Origin: Roseiarcus sp963696665
GTDB lineage: Bacteria; Pseudomonadota; Alphaproteobacteria; Rhizobiales; Beijerinckiaceae
DNA: 64,000 bases
Assembly (NCBI GenBank): GCA_963696665.1
Contig: CAVOLE010000033.1
Coordinates: 37,813 to 101,812, forward strand
Direction of reading: 5' to 3'
Positions 1-7,235 of the stretch are shown piece by piece (the first letter of the stretch is position 1; each line of letters opens with the position of its first letter). A model generated the notes under the pieces. That model saw nothing but the letters and a program-made list of their open reading frames with translations. It did not search any database and was not told the DNA's origin. The translations under genes and the position numbers were made by a program.

Positions 1-797
1 GTGAGGAACTGATCGCGCAGCGGCGCCTCCATCCGACTGAGCGTGAGTTCGCTGCAGAATACGCCGAGCGCGGAAAAGTTGTGCTGGGTCAGCGAATAGA
101 ATTTGGTCGTCTCGTAGAACTTGCTGGCGACAATCGTTGGCGGATCATGCTCCAACCCATCCAGCACGCCGGCCTGGAGGGCGGTGTAAATCTCGCCAAA
201 CGCCATGGGCGTCGCCGCCGCGCCCATGAGCTTGAGGCATTCGGTGATGATCTTGTTCGGCAAGGTTCGGATTCTCTTGCCGGCCAAGTCCGCAGGAGCG
301 TTGACCGCCGATTTGCACAGCACGCTGCGCGAACCGAAATTATAGGCCCAGCCGATGATGTGCACGTTGGCGCCGTTCAACGCCAGCTCCAGCGGCTTGG
401 CCGCGCCGGCGTCCAGAGCCTTTGTTTGCTGCGGAAAGCTCTCGAACAGATAGCCGAGGTCAAGCAAGCCGATCAGAGGCACGACATTCGCCCAGATCGA
501 GGTCCCGGTGACCATCAGGTCGATGACACCGAGACTGACCGAGTTCACGACGTCGATCTCCTGACCGAGTTGATTGTCGGGAAAAAATTGCACCTCAATG
601 CGATCGGCGAGGCCATGCGTCGCGAGGCGCTTGACGAGGTTGTCATAATATACTCGGCCGTTGGCGAACTTCGGATTGTTCGGCAAGGAGGACGAGAGCC
701 TGAGCGTCATCGGAGCGGCGCGCGCGGCGCGAATGACTGCCGGGGCGGCGGCCATGCCAATGAGCAGGGACCGACGATTGACGCGATAGCCCTTCAT
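1..797 (-). CDS. TRAP transporter substrate-binding protein, DctP family (3' end outside window)
   Basis: Periplasmic solute receptor of a tripartite ATP-independent (TRAP) importer for carboxylates or sugar acids. The visible 265 residues start MKGYRVNRRSLLIGMAAAP, a Tat-like twin-arginine signal peptide ending near ARA. The mature part has typical DctP segments: LGQEIDVVNSVSLGVIDLM, the 'GWAYNFGSR' region, 'DLAGKRIRT' and 'MAFGEIYTALQAGVLDGLEH'. The start is set by AGGAGGA at 805-811, seven bases upstream. The gene runs off the left edge, so the C-terminus and the expected DctQM membrane subunits are not visible. The ligand cannot be named from sequence. Confidence 0.85.
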   Translation of the reverse strand, partial: MKGYRVNRRSLLIGMAAAPAVIRAARAAPMTLRLSSSLPNNPKFANGRVYYDNLVKRLATHGLADRIEVQFFPDNQLGQEIDVVNSVSLGVIDLMVTGTSIWANVVPLIGLLDLGYLFESFPQQTKALDAGAAKPLELALNGANVHIIGWAYNFGSRSVLCKSAVNAPADLAGKRIRTLPNKIITECLKLMGAAATPMAFGEIYTALQAGVLDGLEHDPPTIVASKFYETTKFYSLTQHNFSALGVFCSELTLSRMEAPLRDQFL

Positions 798-900
798 GGC
801 GAAATCCTCCTGGCCACGCCTCATCGGCGCAGCTCTGACGCCGAGGTTAGTCCGATCACCGGATGACTCGCAAGGCGACCAAGACCGCCGCCCTTCGGGA

Positions 901-1974
901 TCAGCTGGCGGCGATGGCGGCGCCCGTTTGCGCGTCAAAGAAATGCAGCGGACCTTCGAACGTCAACGCGATGCGATCCCCCGGCTCGCCGCTCAAACGC
1001 TCGCGGAACACGCAAGTCATTTCCTGCTCGGCCAATTTGACCATCACCTGCGTTTCATAACCCGTCGGCTCGATGACCATGATCTCGGCGGGCATGGCCT
1101 GCGGGCCGCCAAGGGTTACGTGCTCTGGCCGGACGCCGAGGATGATCTCCGAGCCTGGGGCGGCTCGCGGCGCCGTGGCGGGAAGCGGAATCTTGGCGCC
1201 CGAAAGGGTGATGAGCGTCGGCGGCTGATCGCCGTCGACCCGCGTCTTGATGAAGTTCATCGCCGGCGAGCCTATAAAGCCGGCCACAAATAGGTTCGCG
1301 GGGCGATCATAAAGCTCGAGCGGCGAGCCGATCTGCTCGACGACGCCATCGTGCAGAACCACGATCTTGTCGGCCATGGTCATCGCCTCGATCTGGTCAT
1401 GGGTGACATACAGCGTCGTGGACTCGAGCCGTTGCTGCAACGCCTTGATCTCCGCGCGCATCTGCACGCGCAGCTTCGCGTCGAGATTGGACAAAGGCTC
1501 GTCGAACAGAAACACCGCCGGGTCGCGCACGATCGCCCGTCCCATGGCGACACGCTGTCGCTGTCCGCCTGACAGTTGACGCGGGTAACGCTCGAGCAGC
1601 GGCGCAAGTCCGAGGATGTTGGCCGCCTTGTTGACTTTCTCGGCGATCTCACTCTTCGGCCGGCGCGCGAGCTCGAGCGAAAAACTCATGTTTTTCGCCA
1701 CCGTCATTTGCGGGTAGAGCGCATAGTTCTGGAACACCATCGCGATGTCGCGCTCTTTCGGCGCCACATCGTTGACGACGCGTCCGTCAATGCGAAGTTC
1801 GCCGCTTGTGACCGACTCGAGCCCTGCGACCATCCTGAGCAGCGTCGACTTGCCGCACCCCGACGGCCCGACCAGAATGACGAATTCGCCGTCTTCGACG
1901 TCGATGGAAACCCCATGAATAACTTCCAAACTGCCGAAGCTCTTGCGCACATTCGAAATTTCGACGGAGGCCAT
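901..1974 (-). CDS. ABC transporter ATP-binding protein, MalK/UgpC (CUT1) type
   Basis: Cytoplasmic ATPase that energises carbohydrate uptake ABC importers. Walker A GPSGCGKST is at residues 36-44, the Q-loop is FQNYALYP, the signature is LSGGQRQRVAMGRA (about residue 134), Walker B is VFLFDEPLSNLD and the switch histidine is in YVTHDQIEA. A C-terminal TOBE-type regulatory region follows (ILGVRPEHV). At 357 residues it is full length for MalK/UgpC. No permease or sugar-binding gene adjoins it; the neighbours are a TRAP receptor downstream and a hydroxyacid dehydrogenase upstream. It may serve permeases encoded elsewhere. It is a different protein from the SmoK-like ATPase at 13927-14928. Confidence 0.9.
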   Translation of the reverse strand: MASVEISNVRKSFGSLEVIHGVSIDVEDGEFVILVGPSGCGKSTLLRMVAGLESVTSGELRIDGRVVNDVAPKERDIAMVFQNYALYPQMTVAKNMSFSLELARRPKSEIAEKVNKAANILGLAPLLERYPRQLSGGQRQRVAMGRAIVRDPAVFLFDEPLSNLDAKLRVQMRAEIKALQQRLESTTLYVTHDQIEAMTMADKIVVLHDGVVEQIGSPLELYDRPANLFVAGFIGSPAMNFIKTRVDGDQPPTLITLSGAKIPLPATAPRAAPGSEIILGVRPEHVTLGGPQAMPAEIMVIEPTGYETQVMVKLAEQEMTCVFRERLSGEPGDRIALTFEGPLHFFDAQTGAAIAAS

Positions 1975-2087
1975 GTGCGTTCATCCTCTTTCGGCTGGCG
2001 CAGCCGTGCGCGTTACGACAGTCGAGAACGGTCGCCAGATTCGCCGGAGGGCTGAACGGCGCCGACTATGACGAAGGTGTCCGGACA

Positions 2088-3071
2088 TCACGCCACCTCG
2101 TTTCGCAATGGAGTTTCGCCGCGAAGCAGGCGCTCGATATTGTCCATGAGGATGTCGACGACGTTGGTTTCATAACGCTCGGTTTCGCCCGCGGTGTGCG
2201 GCGTAACGAGGACGTTCGGCATCGCCCAGAAAGGGGATTCGGGCGGCAGCGGTTCCTCGGAAAAGCAATCGAGCCCGGCGGCGCGCACTCGTCCGTCGGC
2301 GAGCGCCGCGATGAGCGCCGCCTGGTCGACGACCTTCCCGCGCGCGACATTGACCAACAGCGCGCCGGGCTTCAGCGCGTTGAGAGCCGCGGCGCTGATG
2401 AGGCCTTCGGTTTCGGCGGTCAGGGGGCAGGTCAGCGCCACGACATCGGCGCGCGAAAGCGCTTGGGCGAGGTCGGCTTGCGCGACGACTTGGTCAGCGA
2501 GTTCCGGCTCCGGTCTCGCTGTACGGCGCACGCCGATCACCCGCATGTCGAAGGCGCGCGCCAGCGCAGCCAGCCGCATGCCTATGCGGCCGAGACCAAC
2601 GATGACGAGCGTCTTTCCGCCGAGCTCCTGCTCCCGCAACGCCCGATCTCCGATCATGCCGCGCCACTGCCGCGAGCGCTGGTTGTCGCGCGCGAGGTGA
2701 AGCTGGCGCGTGAGCGTGAGAATGAGCGCGATGGCGTGTTCGGCCACCGCGCGCTCATTGGCGCCCTGAGCATTGGCGAGCCGAACGCCGTGCTTTCTGA
2801 ATAGCGCCTTGTCATATTGATCCGTGCCGGCGCTGAAGGATTGGACGAAGCGCAGCTTCGCCGCGGTCGCCAGGAGCGTATTACGCCACAGGCCCGACAC
2901 GACGAGCACATCGGCTTCAGGCGCCCGCCGCTCCAGCTCTTCCGCCGTGCGCACTTCAAAGTGCGCAAGGCCGGTTCGCCGCGCAGCGAATTCCTCCGCC
3001 GCCCTATAGGCGACATGCGCGAAGCCGATCGTCAGAACGCCGCGAGAGGGGAAAGGCGCGGCGTTCAGCAT
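2088..3071 (-). CDS. D-isomer-specific 2-hydroxyacid dehydrogenase
   Basis: NAD(P)-dependent oxidoreductase that interconverts 2-keto acids and D-2-hydroxy acids (327 residues, normal length). The Rossmann nucleotide site is VIVGLGRIGMRLA, followed by the basic VRR that often selects NADPH. The catalytic arginine lies in LVNVARGKVVD, the glutamate in the SEEPLPPESP segment and the histidine in VTPHTAGE. The family includes glyoxylate/hydroxypyruvate reductases and phosphoglycerate dehydrogenase-like enzymes; the substrate cannot be assigned. It lies upstream of, and on the same strand as, the orphan ABC ATPase and the TRAP receptor, so an organic-acid uptake and reduction unit is possible. 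Confidence 0.88.
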   Translation of the reverse strand: MLNAAPFPSRGVLTIGFAHVAYRAAEEFAARRTGLAHFEVRTAEELERRAPEADVLVVSGLWRNTLLATAAKLRFVQSFSAGTDQYDKALFRKHGVRLANAQGANERAVAEHAIALILTLTRQLHLARDNQRSRQWRGMIGDRALREQELGGKTLVIVGLGRIGMRLAALARAFDMRVIGVRRTARPEPELADQVVAQADLAQALSRADVVALTCPLTAETEGLISAAALNALKPGALLVNVARGKVVDQAALIAALADGRVRAAGLDCFSEEPLPPESPFWAMPNVLVTPHTAGETERYETNVVDILMDNIERLLRGETPLRNEVA

Positions 3072-3378
3072 ATGGACGAAAACATGAGTTGGCTTGCCTG
3101 GGCCCAGCCAGCGGTCGAGCTCAGGATCATTGCGAACAGGATTTGGCGCAGCAAGTGTTCCTCCCGATCGCTCAGCCCGCGTCTCTCATCGTGGGTCCGC
3201 TGAGTTGTAGGGTAGTATGCGGAGCATGAAAAGATTGGCCTGACTCGGCCCAGCTTCGCCCGGAATTGCGCCGTTCCCGGCGCGACGGATTTGGGCGGTG
3301 GTGAAAGGGCCCTTGCCAGCCTGAGCTGGTCGCGATAGCGATCCAACTGATCAATCTCGGCTGGGCGACGCGCGTCAA
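3072..3378. other. Intergenic region between divergent genes
   Basis: About 300 bases between the hydroxyacid dehydrogenase (minus) and the cysteine-cluster protein (plus). I see no convincing gene, repeat or terminator. It must hold both divergent promoters, but no clear -35/-10 pair stands out. Confidence 0.5.
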
Positions 3379-3912
3379 ATGCTCTCTACCGCCATGGTCC
3401 TTACGTCTTACACGGCCGCGCCTGGGCGGGAGTGCGGCGCCTGCACGCTCTGCTGCAAGGTCTACGCCCTTCCCGAACTCGCCAAGCCGCCTGGTGTCTG
3501 GTGCAAGCATTGTACGCCGGGAAAAGGCTGCGCGATCCACGACGCTCCACCCAGCCAATGCCGGCAGTTCTTCTGCTTGTGGATGACCGACGGGACTATG
3601 CCCGCCGAGTGGAAGCCGGAGCGGGCGCGATTCGTGCTCTCGGTCTATCCGACCAACGGCTTCATCTACGGCCAGGTCGATCCCGGCTCTCCGGGCGCGT
3701 GGCGGAAGGCGCCCTACTTCGACGGCTTGCGCGCGATGGCGAAGACTTTGCTCGAACAGAAGCGTCACGTCATCATGTTCGTAGGCGACCAGGCGACGCT
3801 CGTCATGCCGGACGAGGCCTTGCCGCTTGGCGCGATGACCGCGAATGACAATTTCCGTATCGAACCAGCCTTTGGACCGAACGGGCCGACATGGCGCGCG
3901 ACGAAGATCTGA
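3379..3912 (+). CDS. Conserved cysteine-cluster protein (YkgJ/UPF0153-like)
   Basis: Small soluble protein (177 residues) with an N-terminal metal-binding cysteine cluster: CGACTLCCKVY, then CKHC, GKGC and QCRQFFCLW. Eight or more cysteines lie within the first 70 residues, as in the Fe-S or zinc-binding UPF0153/YkgJ group of proteobacteria. The remainder has no recognised domain and no signal peptide. A second ATG at 3394 would remove five residues; neither start has a strong ribosome-binding site. The function of the family is not known. Confidence 0.7.
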   Translation: MLSTAMVLTSYTAAPGRECGACTLCCKVYALPELAKPPGVWCKHCTPGKGCAIHDAPPSQCRQFFCLWMTDGTMPAEWKPERARFVLSVYPTNGFIYGQVDPGSPGAWRKAPYFDGLRAMAKTLLEQKRHVIMFVGDQATLVMPDEALPLGAMTANDNFRIEPAFGPNGPTWRATKI

Positions 3913-4019
3913 GCGCCCGTCTCCGGTCGGGCAGGCGTATTTCCGCCAAAGAGCTGTCCCACCCTCCGGCGAGGAAGCGGACCGAGACCATACGTTGCCG
4001 GGAGTGAGGGGTCAGCAGA

Positions 4020-4400
4020 ATGATTGCGCGGCTTGGTCTTGGGCTTGCCGTTTCTATAGCCCTTCTCGCGCCGGCGCTCGCGGAATTGGCGATGACGGGA
4101 GCGCCAATTGCGATGCGCGCCGGCCCAAGCGGCAAGGCGGCTCTGGTGCAGCGTGTCCCGCAACGCGCCGAGATCGAGCTGAAGAAATGCACCCGTTCCT
4201 GGTGCCGCGCATCGTGGCGCGGCCGATTTGGCTATGTCCCGGCGGAAGCGGTCGTATTCGGATCTCCTCCCATGGCTTTGGCCGGGGATAAAATGCCCCC
4301 GCCGGTCGTGAATGCGCCGACGGACGCCCCGCGCCCGGCGTGGCGATGGACAGGGCCCTATTTTGGCGTCAACGGCAGCTTCGGTAAGAGCTCCTGGTAG
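4020..4400 (+). CDS. Secreted bacterial SH3-domain protein, short
   Basis: A 126-residue exported protein. The signal peptide MIARLGLGLAVSIALLAPA is followed by an SH3b fold (MRAGPSGKAALVQRVPQ, then CTRSWCRASWRGRFGYVPAE), typical of periplasmic proteins that bind peptidoglycan or protein partners. After a proline-rich linker the C-terminus reads WRWTGPYFGVNGSFGKSSW and stops. That tail resembles the first beta-strand of Hyphomicrobiales outer-membrane beta-barrel proteins (usually WTGFYVG), so the gene may be a truncated SH3-barrel fusion. It lies upstream of cobW on the same strand. Confidence 0.6.
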   Translation: MIARLGLGLAVSIALLAPALAELAMTGAPIAMRAGPSGKAALVQRVPQRAEIELKKCTRSWCRASWRGRFGYVPAEAVVFGSPPMALAGDKMPPPVVNAPTDAPRPAWRWTGPYFGVNGSFGKSSW

Positions 4401-4442
4401 CGGCGAGCGTCCTGTCCGGTGCGGCCCTACCCATAAGCGGCG

Positions 4443-4460
4443 CCGAACATTATATTTCGG
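4443..4460. promoter_or_regulatory. Imperfect AT-centred palindrome upstream of the CobW gene
   Basis: CCGAA and TTCGG arms flank an AT-rich centre (CATTATAT), 33 bases upstream of the CobW GTG start. CobW-like zinc GTPases are often Zur-repressed and Zur sites are AT-centred palindromes. That link is inference; the match is weak. Confidence 0.25.
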
Positions 4461-4493
4461 CTTGATCCCTTTCTGATCGAGGAGATGAAGCGC

Positions 4494-5531
4494 GTGACCA
4501 CGAGCCACGAGCCCGAGAAAATTCCCGTCACCGTCCTCACCGGCTATCTGGGCGCCGGCAAGACGACCCTGCTCAACCGCATTCTGAGCGAACCGCATGG
4601 CAAGCGCTACGCGGTCGTCGTCAACGAGTTCGGCGAGATCGGCATCGACAACGAGCTTGTCATTGGCGCGGACGAAGAAGTGTTCGAGATGAACAACGGC
4701 TGCATCTGCTGCACCGTGCGCGGCGACCTCATTCGCATCATCGAGGGGCTGATGAAGCGCAAAGGCCGCTTCGACGCCATCATCGTCGAAACGACTGGCC
4801 TCGCCGATCCTGCGCCAGTGGCGCAGACCTTCTTCGTCGACGAGGACGTGAAGGAAGCGGCGCGGCTCGACGCCGTGGTGACGGTCGCCGACGCCAAATG
4901 GCTCGCCCAGCGCCTGCGCGACGCGCCCGAAGCCAAGAACCAGATCGCCTTTGCCGACGTCATCATCATCAACAAGACCGACTTGGTGAGCCCCGCCGAA
5001 TTGCGCGAGGTTGAAGGGCGCATCCGCGCCATCAACCCCTACGCGACGCTGCATCGCGCGAAGAAATGCGATATCGCGCTCGCCGACGTGCTCGAGCGCC
5101 GAGCGTTCGATCTCGACCGCATCCTCGATATCGAGCCGGATTTCCTGGTCCGCGAGGATGACCACGATCACGACCATGATCACCATGATCACGACGGCGA
5201 GCATCATCATCATGGCCTCAAGCATTATCACGACGAGGACATGCAGTCGGTGGCGGTGAGGCTGGAAGGCGACGTCGATCCGGCCAAATTCATGCCCTGG
5301 ATCAACCGCCTTACCCAGGAGCAGGGCCCGAATATCCTGCGCTGCAAGGGCATCGTGGCGATGAAGGGCGATCCCAACCGCTTCGTCTTCCAGGGCGTGC
5401 ACATGATGCTCGACGGCGATTCGCAGCGCGAGTGGAGGCCGGACGAGAAGCGTGAGTCGAAGGTCGTGTTCATCGGCCGCGATCTCGAGGAAGAGGACAT
5501 CCGCAAAGGATTCCTGGCCTGCGCCGCTTGA
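4494..5531 (+). CDS. CobW/COG0523 GTP-binding metallochaperone, histidine-rich
   Basis: G3E-family GTPase of the CobW/ZagA type, thought to deliver zinc or cobalt to target proteins under metal limitation. The P-loop is GYLGAGKTTLLN (residues 17-28), the switch metal site CxCC is at residues 70-73 (GCICCTVRGD), and NKTD is the guanine-specificity loop. A histidine/aspartate-rich stretch (about residues 222-246) precedes the C-terminal CobW_C domain. I choose GTG 4494 rather than ATG 4485 because the GAGGAG ribosome-binding site (4479-4484) abuts that ATG with no spacing but lies nine bases from the GTG. The WD40 gene starts 16 bases downstream. Confidence 0.9.
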   Translation: MTTSHEPEKIPVTVLTGYLGAGKTTLLNRILSEPHGKRYAVVVNEFGEIGIDNELVIGADEEVFEMNNGCICCTVRGDLIRIIEGLMKRKGRFDAIIVETTGLADPAPVAQTFFVDEDVKEAARLDAVVTVADAKWLAQRLRDAPEAKNQIAFADVIIINKTDLVSPAELREVEGRIRAINPYATLHRAKKCDIALADVLERRAFDLDRILDIEPDFLVREDDHDHDHDHHDHDGEHHHHGLKHYHDEDMQSVAVRLEGDVDPAKFMPWINRLTQEQGPNILRCKGIVAMKGDPNRFVFQGVHMMLDGDSQREWRPDEKRESKVVFIGRDLEEEDIRKGFLACAA

Positions 5532-5547
5532 TGGGCTCCATGCTCCC

Positions 5548-6552
5548 ATGACCGAATCTGAGACCGCAGCCTCTTCGCTGGCCGAACGTGTCGTTTCGTT
5601 CGACGCGGGCGCGCACGTTGTGGCGGCGGCGTTCGTTGACGGCGCGCCGGCGTTGGCGCTCGCAGACGGCGTGGTGCTGATCGGCGAGCCCGATGCGCAG
5701 AAGCGCCTCGTCGTCCATGCCGATGCCGCGACGCTGACGGCGGTCAGCGACGGCAAGACGCTGCTCACCGGCGGCGACGATGGACGCGTCGTCGCCGCGC
5801 GGGCTGACGGCGGGCTTGAAGAGATTGCCGACGAGAAGGGCAAATGGATCGACGCTTTGGCGTTGCGCGGCAATGCCTATGCATGGAGCGCTGGCAAGCA
5901 GGTTCGGGCGCGCGATCAAAGCGGCGCCGTCAAGACCTGGAGCGCGCCGACGACCGCGCGGGGCTTGGCTTTTCAGCCCAAGGGCTTTCGCCTCGCGGCG
6001 ACCCACTACAATGGCGCGACGCTGTGGTTTCCGAAGGTCGAAGGCGCTCCGCAGACCCTGGAGTGGAAGGGGGCGCATCTCGACGTCAGCTTCTCTCCCG
6101 ATGGGCGTTTTCTCGTGACCTCGATGCAGGAGAACGCGCTGCACGGCTGGCGGCTTCAGGATTCGCGCAACATGCGGATGACCGGATATCCCGCGAAGAC
6201 GCGCTCGCTCTCCTGGTCGCACGACGGCCAATGGCTTGCGACCTCCGGCGCCGACGCCGCCGTCGTCTGGCCGTTCAAGGACAAGGACGGGCCGATGGGC
6301 AAGGCCCCGCGGGAGTGCGGCGTGCGCCAGGCGCGTGTGACTCAGGTCGCCTTTCATCCGAAGGCGCTGGTCATCGCCATCGGCTATTCCGACGGCCTCG
6401 TTCTGCTCGTCCGCCTCGCCGACGGGGCCGAAATTCTGGCGCGCCATCCCGGTGACGGCCCCGTAAGCGCGCTTGGCTGGAATGCGACGGGCTCTGAGCT
6501 CCTGTTCGGCCTCGAGTCCGGCGCGGCCGGCCTTCTGAGCCTGCCTGCCTGA
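5548..6552 (+). CDS. WD40-repeat beta-propeller protein, partner of CobW
   Basis: A 334-residue cytoplasmic protein built of degenerate WD40 blades: 'LEWKGAHLDVSFSPDGRFLV', 'TRSLSWSHDGQWLATSGADA' and 'VTQVAFHPKALVIAIGYSDG'. No signal peptide or enzymatic motif is seen. The start at 5548 (MTESETAASS) is chosen because upstream in-frame sequence overlaps the CobW gene and looks non-coding. In my recollection WD40 proteins often sit directly after His-rich CobW genes in Hyphomicrobiales; here the gap is 16 bases, so they are probably co-transcribed and may act together in zinc handling. Confidence 0.8.
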   Translation: MTESETAASSLAERVVSFDAGAHVVAAAFVDGAPALALADGVVLIGEPDAQKRLVVHADAATLTAVSDGKTLLTGGDDGRVVAARADGGLEEIADEKGKWIDALALRGNAYAWSAGKQVRARDQSGAVKTWSAPTTARGLAFQPKGFRLAATHYNGATLWFPKVEGAPQTLEWKGAHLDVSFSPDGRFLVTSMQENALHGWRLQDSRNMRMTGYPAKTRSLSWSHDGQWLATSGADAAVVWPFKDKDGPMGKAPRECGVRQARVTQVAFHPKALVIAIGYSDGLVLLVRLADGAEILARHPGDGPVSALGWNATGSELLFGLESGAAGLLSLPA

Positions 6553-6567
6553 CCTGTTTTCGCCATC

Positions 6568-6635
6568 GCGCACAAGTTTACGCGAGTGAGCAATTCCAAT
6601 GGCTTGAGTGCGCTTTCGCGCAACTTTTTGCGACT
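6568..6635. repeat. Dispersed repeat R1, copy 1
   Basis: A 68-bp block right after the WD40 stop codon that aligns almost end to end with 44929-44994. Shared cores are CAAGTTTACGC, ATTCCA, TGCGCTTT and CAACTTT. Both copies directly follow a gene end, suggesting a mobile intergenic or terminator-associated element. Confidence 0.6.
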
Positions 6636-6742
6636 TCGGTCTCCTGCGCGAAGATCTCGTTATGACCGGCCGCGAAGACGAAGAGTCCGTTGCGCTTCGA
6701 GCCCGCCCAGGAAACCCAAAGCGCGCAAATGCGAGAGGGAGG

Positions 6743-6757
6743 TTTCGCCTTGCGAAA
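6743..6757. promoter_or_regulatory. Perfect palindrome TTTCGC-N3-GCGAAA, site 1
   Basis: TTTCGCCTTGCGAAA, a 6+3+6 inverted repeat of the size a dimeric helix-turn-helix regulator binds. An almost identical site starts 75 bases downstream. The regulator is unknown. Confidence 0.45.
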
Positions 6758-6817
6758 TGAAAACGCAATCAGGAATTTCTGAAGATCATGTGCTTGCAAT
6801 GGCTTAGTCGCTCTGCA

Positions 6818-6832
6818 TTTCGCCCTGCGAAA
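6818..6832. promoter_or_regulatory. Perfect palindrome TTTCGC-N3-GCGAAA, site 2
   Basis: TTTCGCCCTGCGAAA differs from site 1 only in the middle spacer base. It is followed immediately by another TTTCGC half-site (CATTTCGCACC, 6839-6849). The cluster suggests cooperative binding of one regulator. Confidence 0.45.
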
Positions 6833-7235
6833 CGAAGCATTTCGCACCGCAGTTGCTAAGTCATTGAGATCATTACGGGCGCCAAATCACTGATTTCGCG
6901 GGACCGTTTGTTTTCAATACCTTAGCTGCCATTTCGTTTCGCACTATTCAGCGCAATGCGCTTTTCCAGTCCCAGTGCGATGGCGAAGCGTTGCCTTCTC
7001 GATCGGGAGGTGAAATCCGGCGAATATAAAGCTCATAACACAATATTCTGACTATCGCAAGAAATTGCGCGTTCTTTTTGCCGCGGCGCCTGTTGTCGGG
7101 CGTGGAAAGATCTGCGGCGGTTCTGCAAGCAATGACGCGTCGAAGCTTCCGCCGTCGTGGCCGGGCTTGACCCCGCTTGCCACCGGGCCGGGAAACGGAG
7201 AAGTCTCCGGCCTTAAATCGACGCCCAAGGATTCC

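Larger units (their letters stand above)
6553..7235. other. Long regulatory-looking intergenic region upstream of the polyol operon
   Basis: About 680 bases with no credible gene. It holds one copy of a dispersed 66-68 bp repeat at its left edge, two exact 15-bp palindromes, and related half-sites (TTTCGTTTCGC at 6932-6942, TTTCGC at 6895-6900). The stretch 7145-7215 (GTGGCCGGGCTTGACCCCG and on) resembles a common Hyphomicrobiales intergenic repeat. Promoters of the operon beginning at 7236 must lie here. Confidence 0.6.

Noticed and set aside
5155..5225. Possible tandem repeat or CRISPR-like array rich in CATGATCACGA
   Set aside because: It is the histidine/aspartate-rich metal-binding stretch of CobW, in frame, with no regular spacers.
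3765..5873. 702-codon open frame on the minus strand opposite cobW and the WD40 gene
   Set aside because: It is an antisense shadow of high-GC coding DNA; its His-rich and Met-rich tracts mirror the CobW histidine codons.
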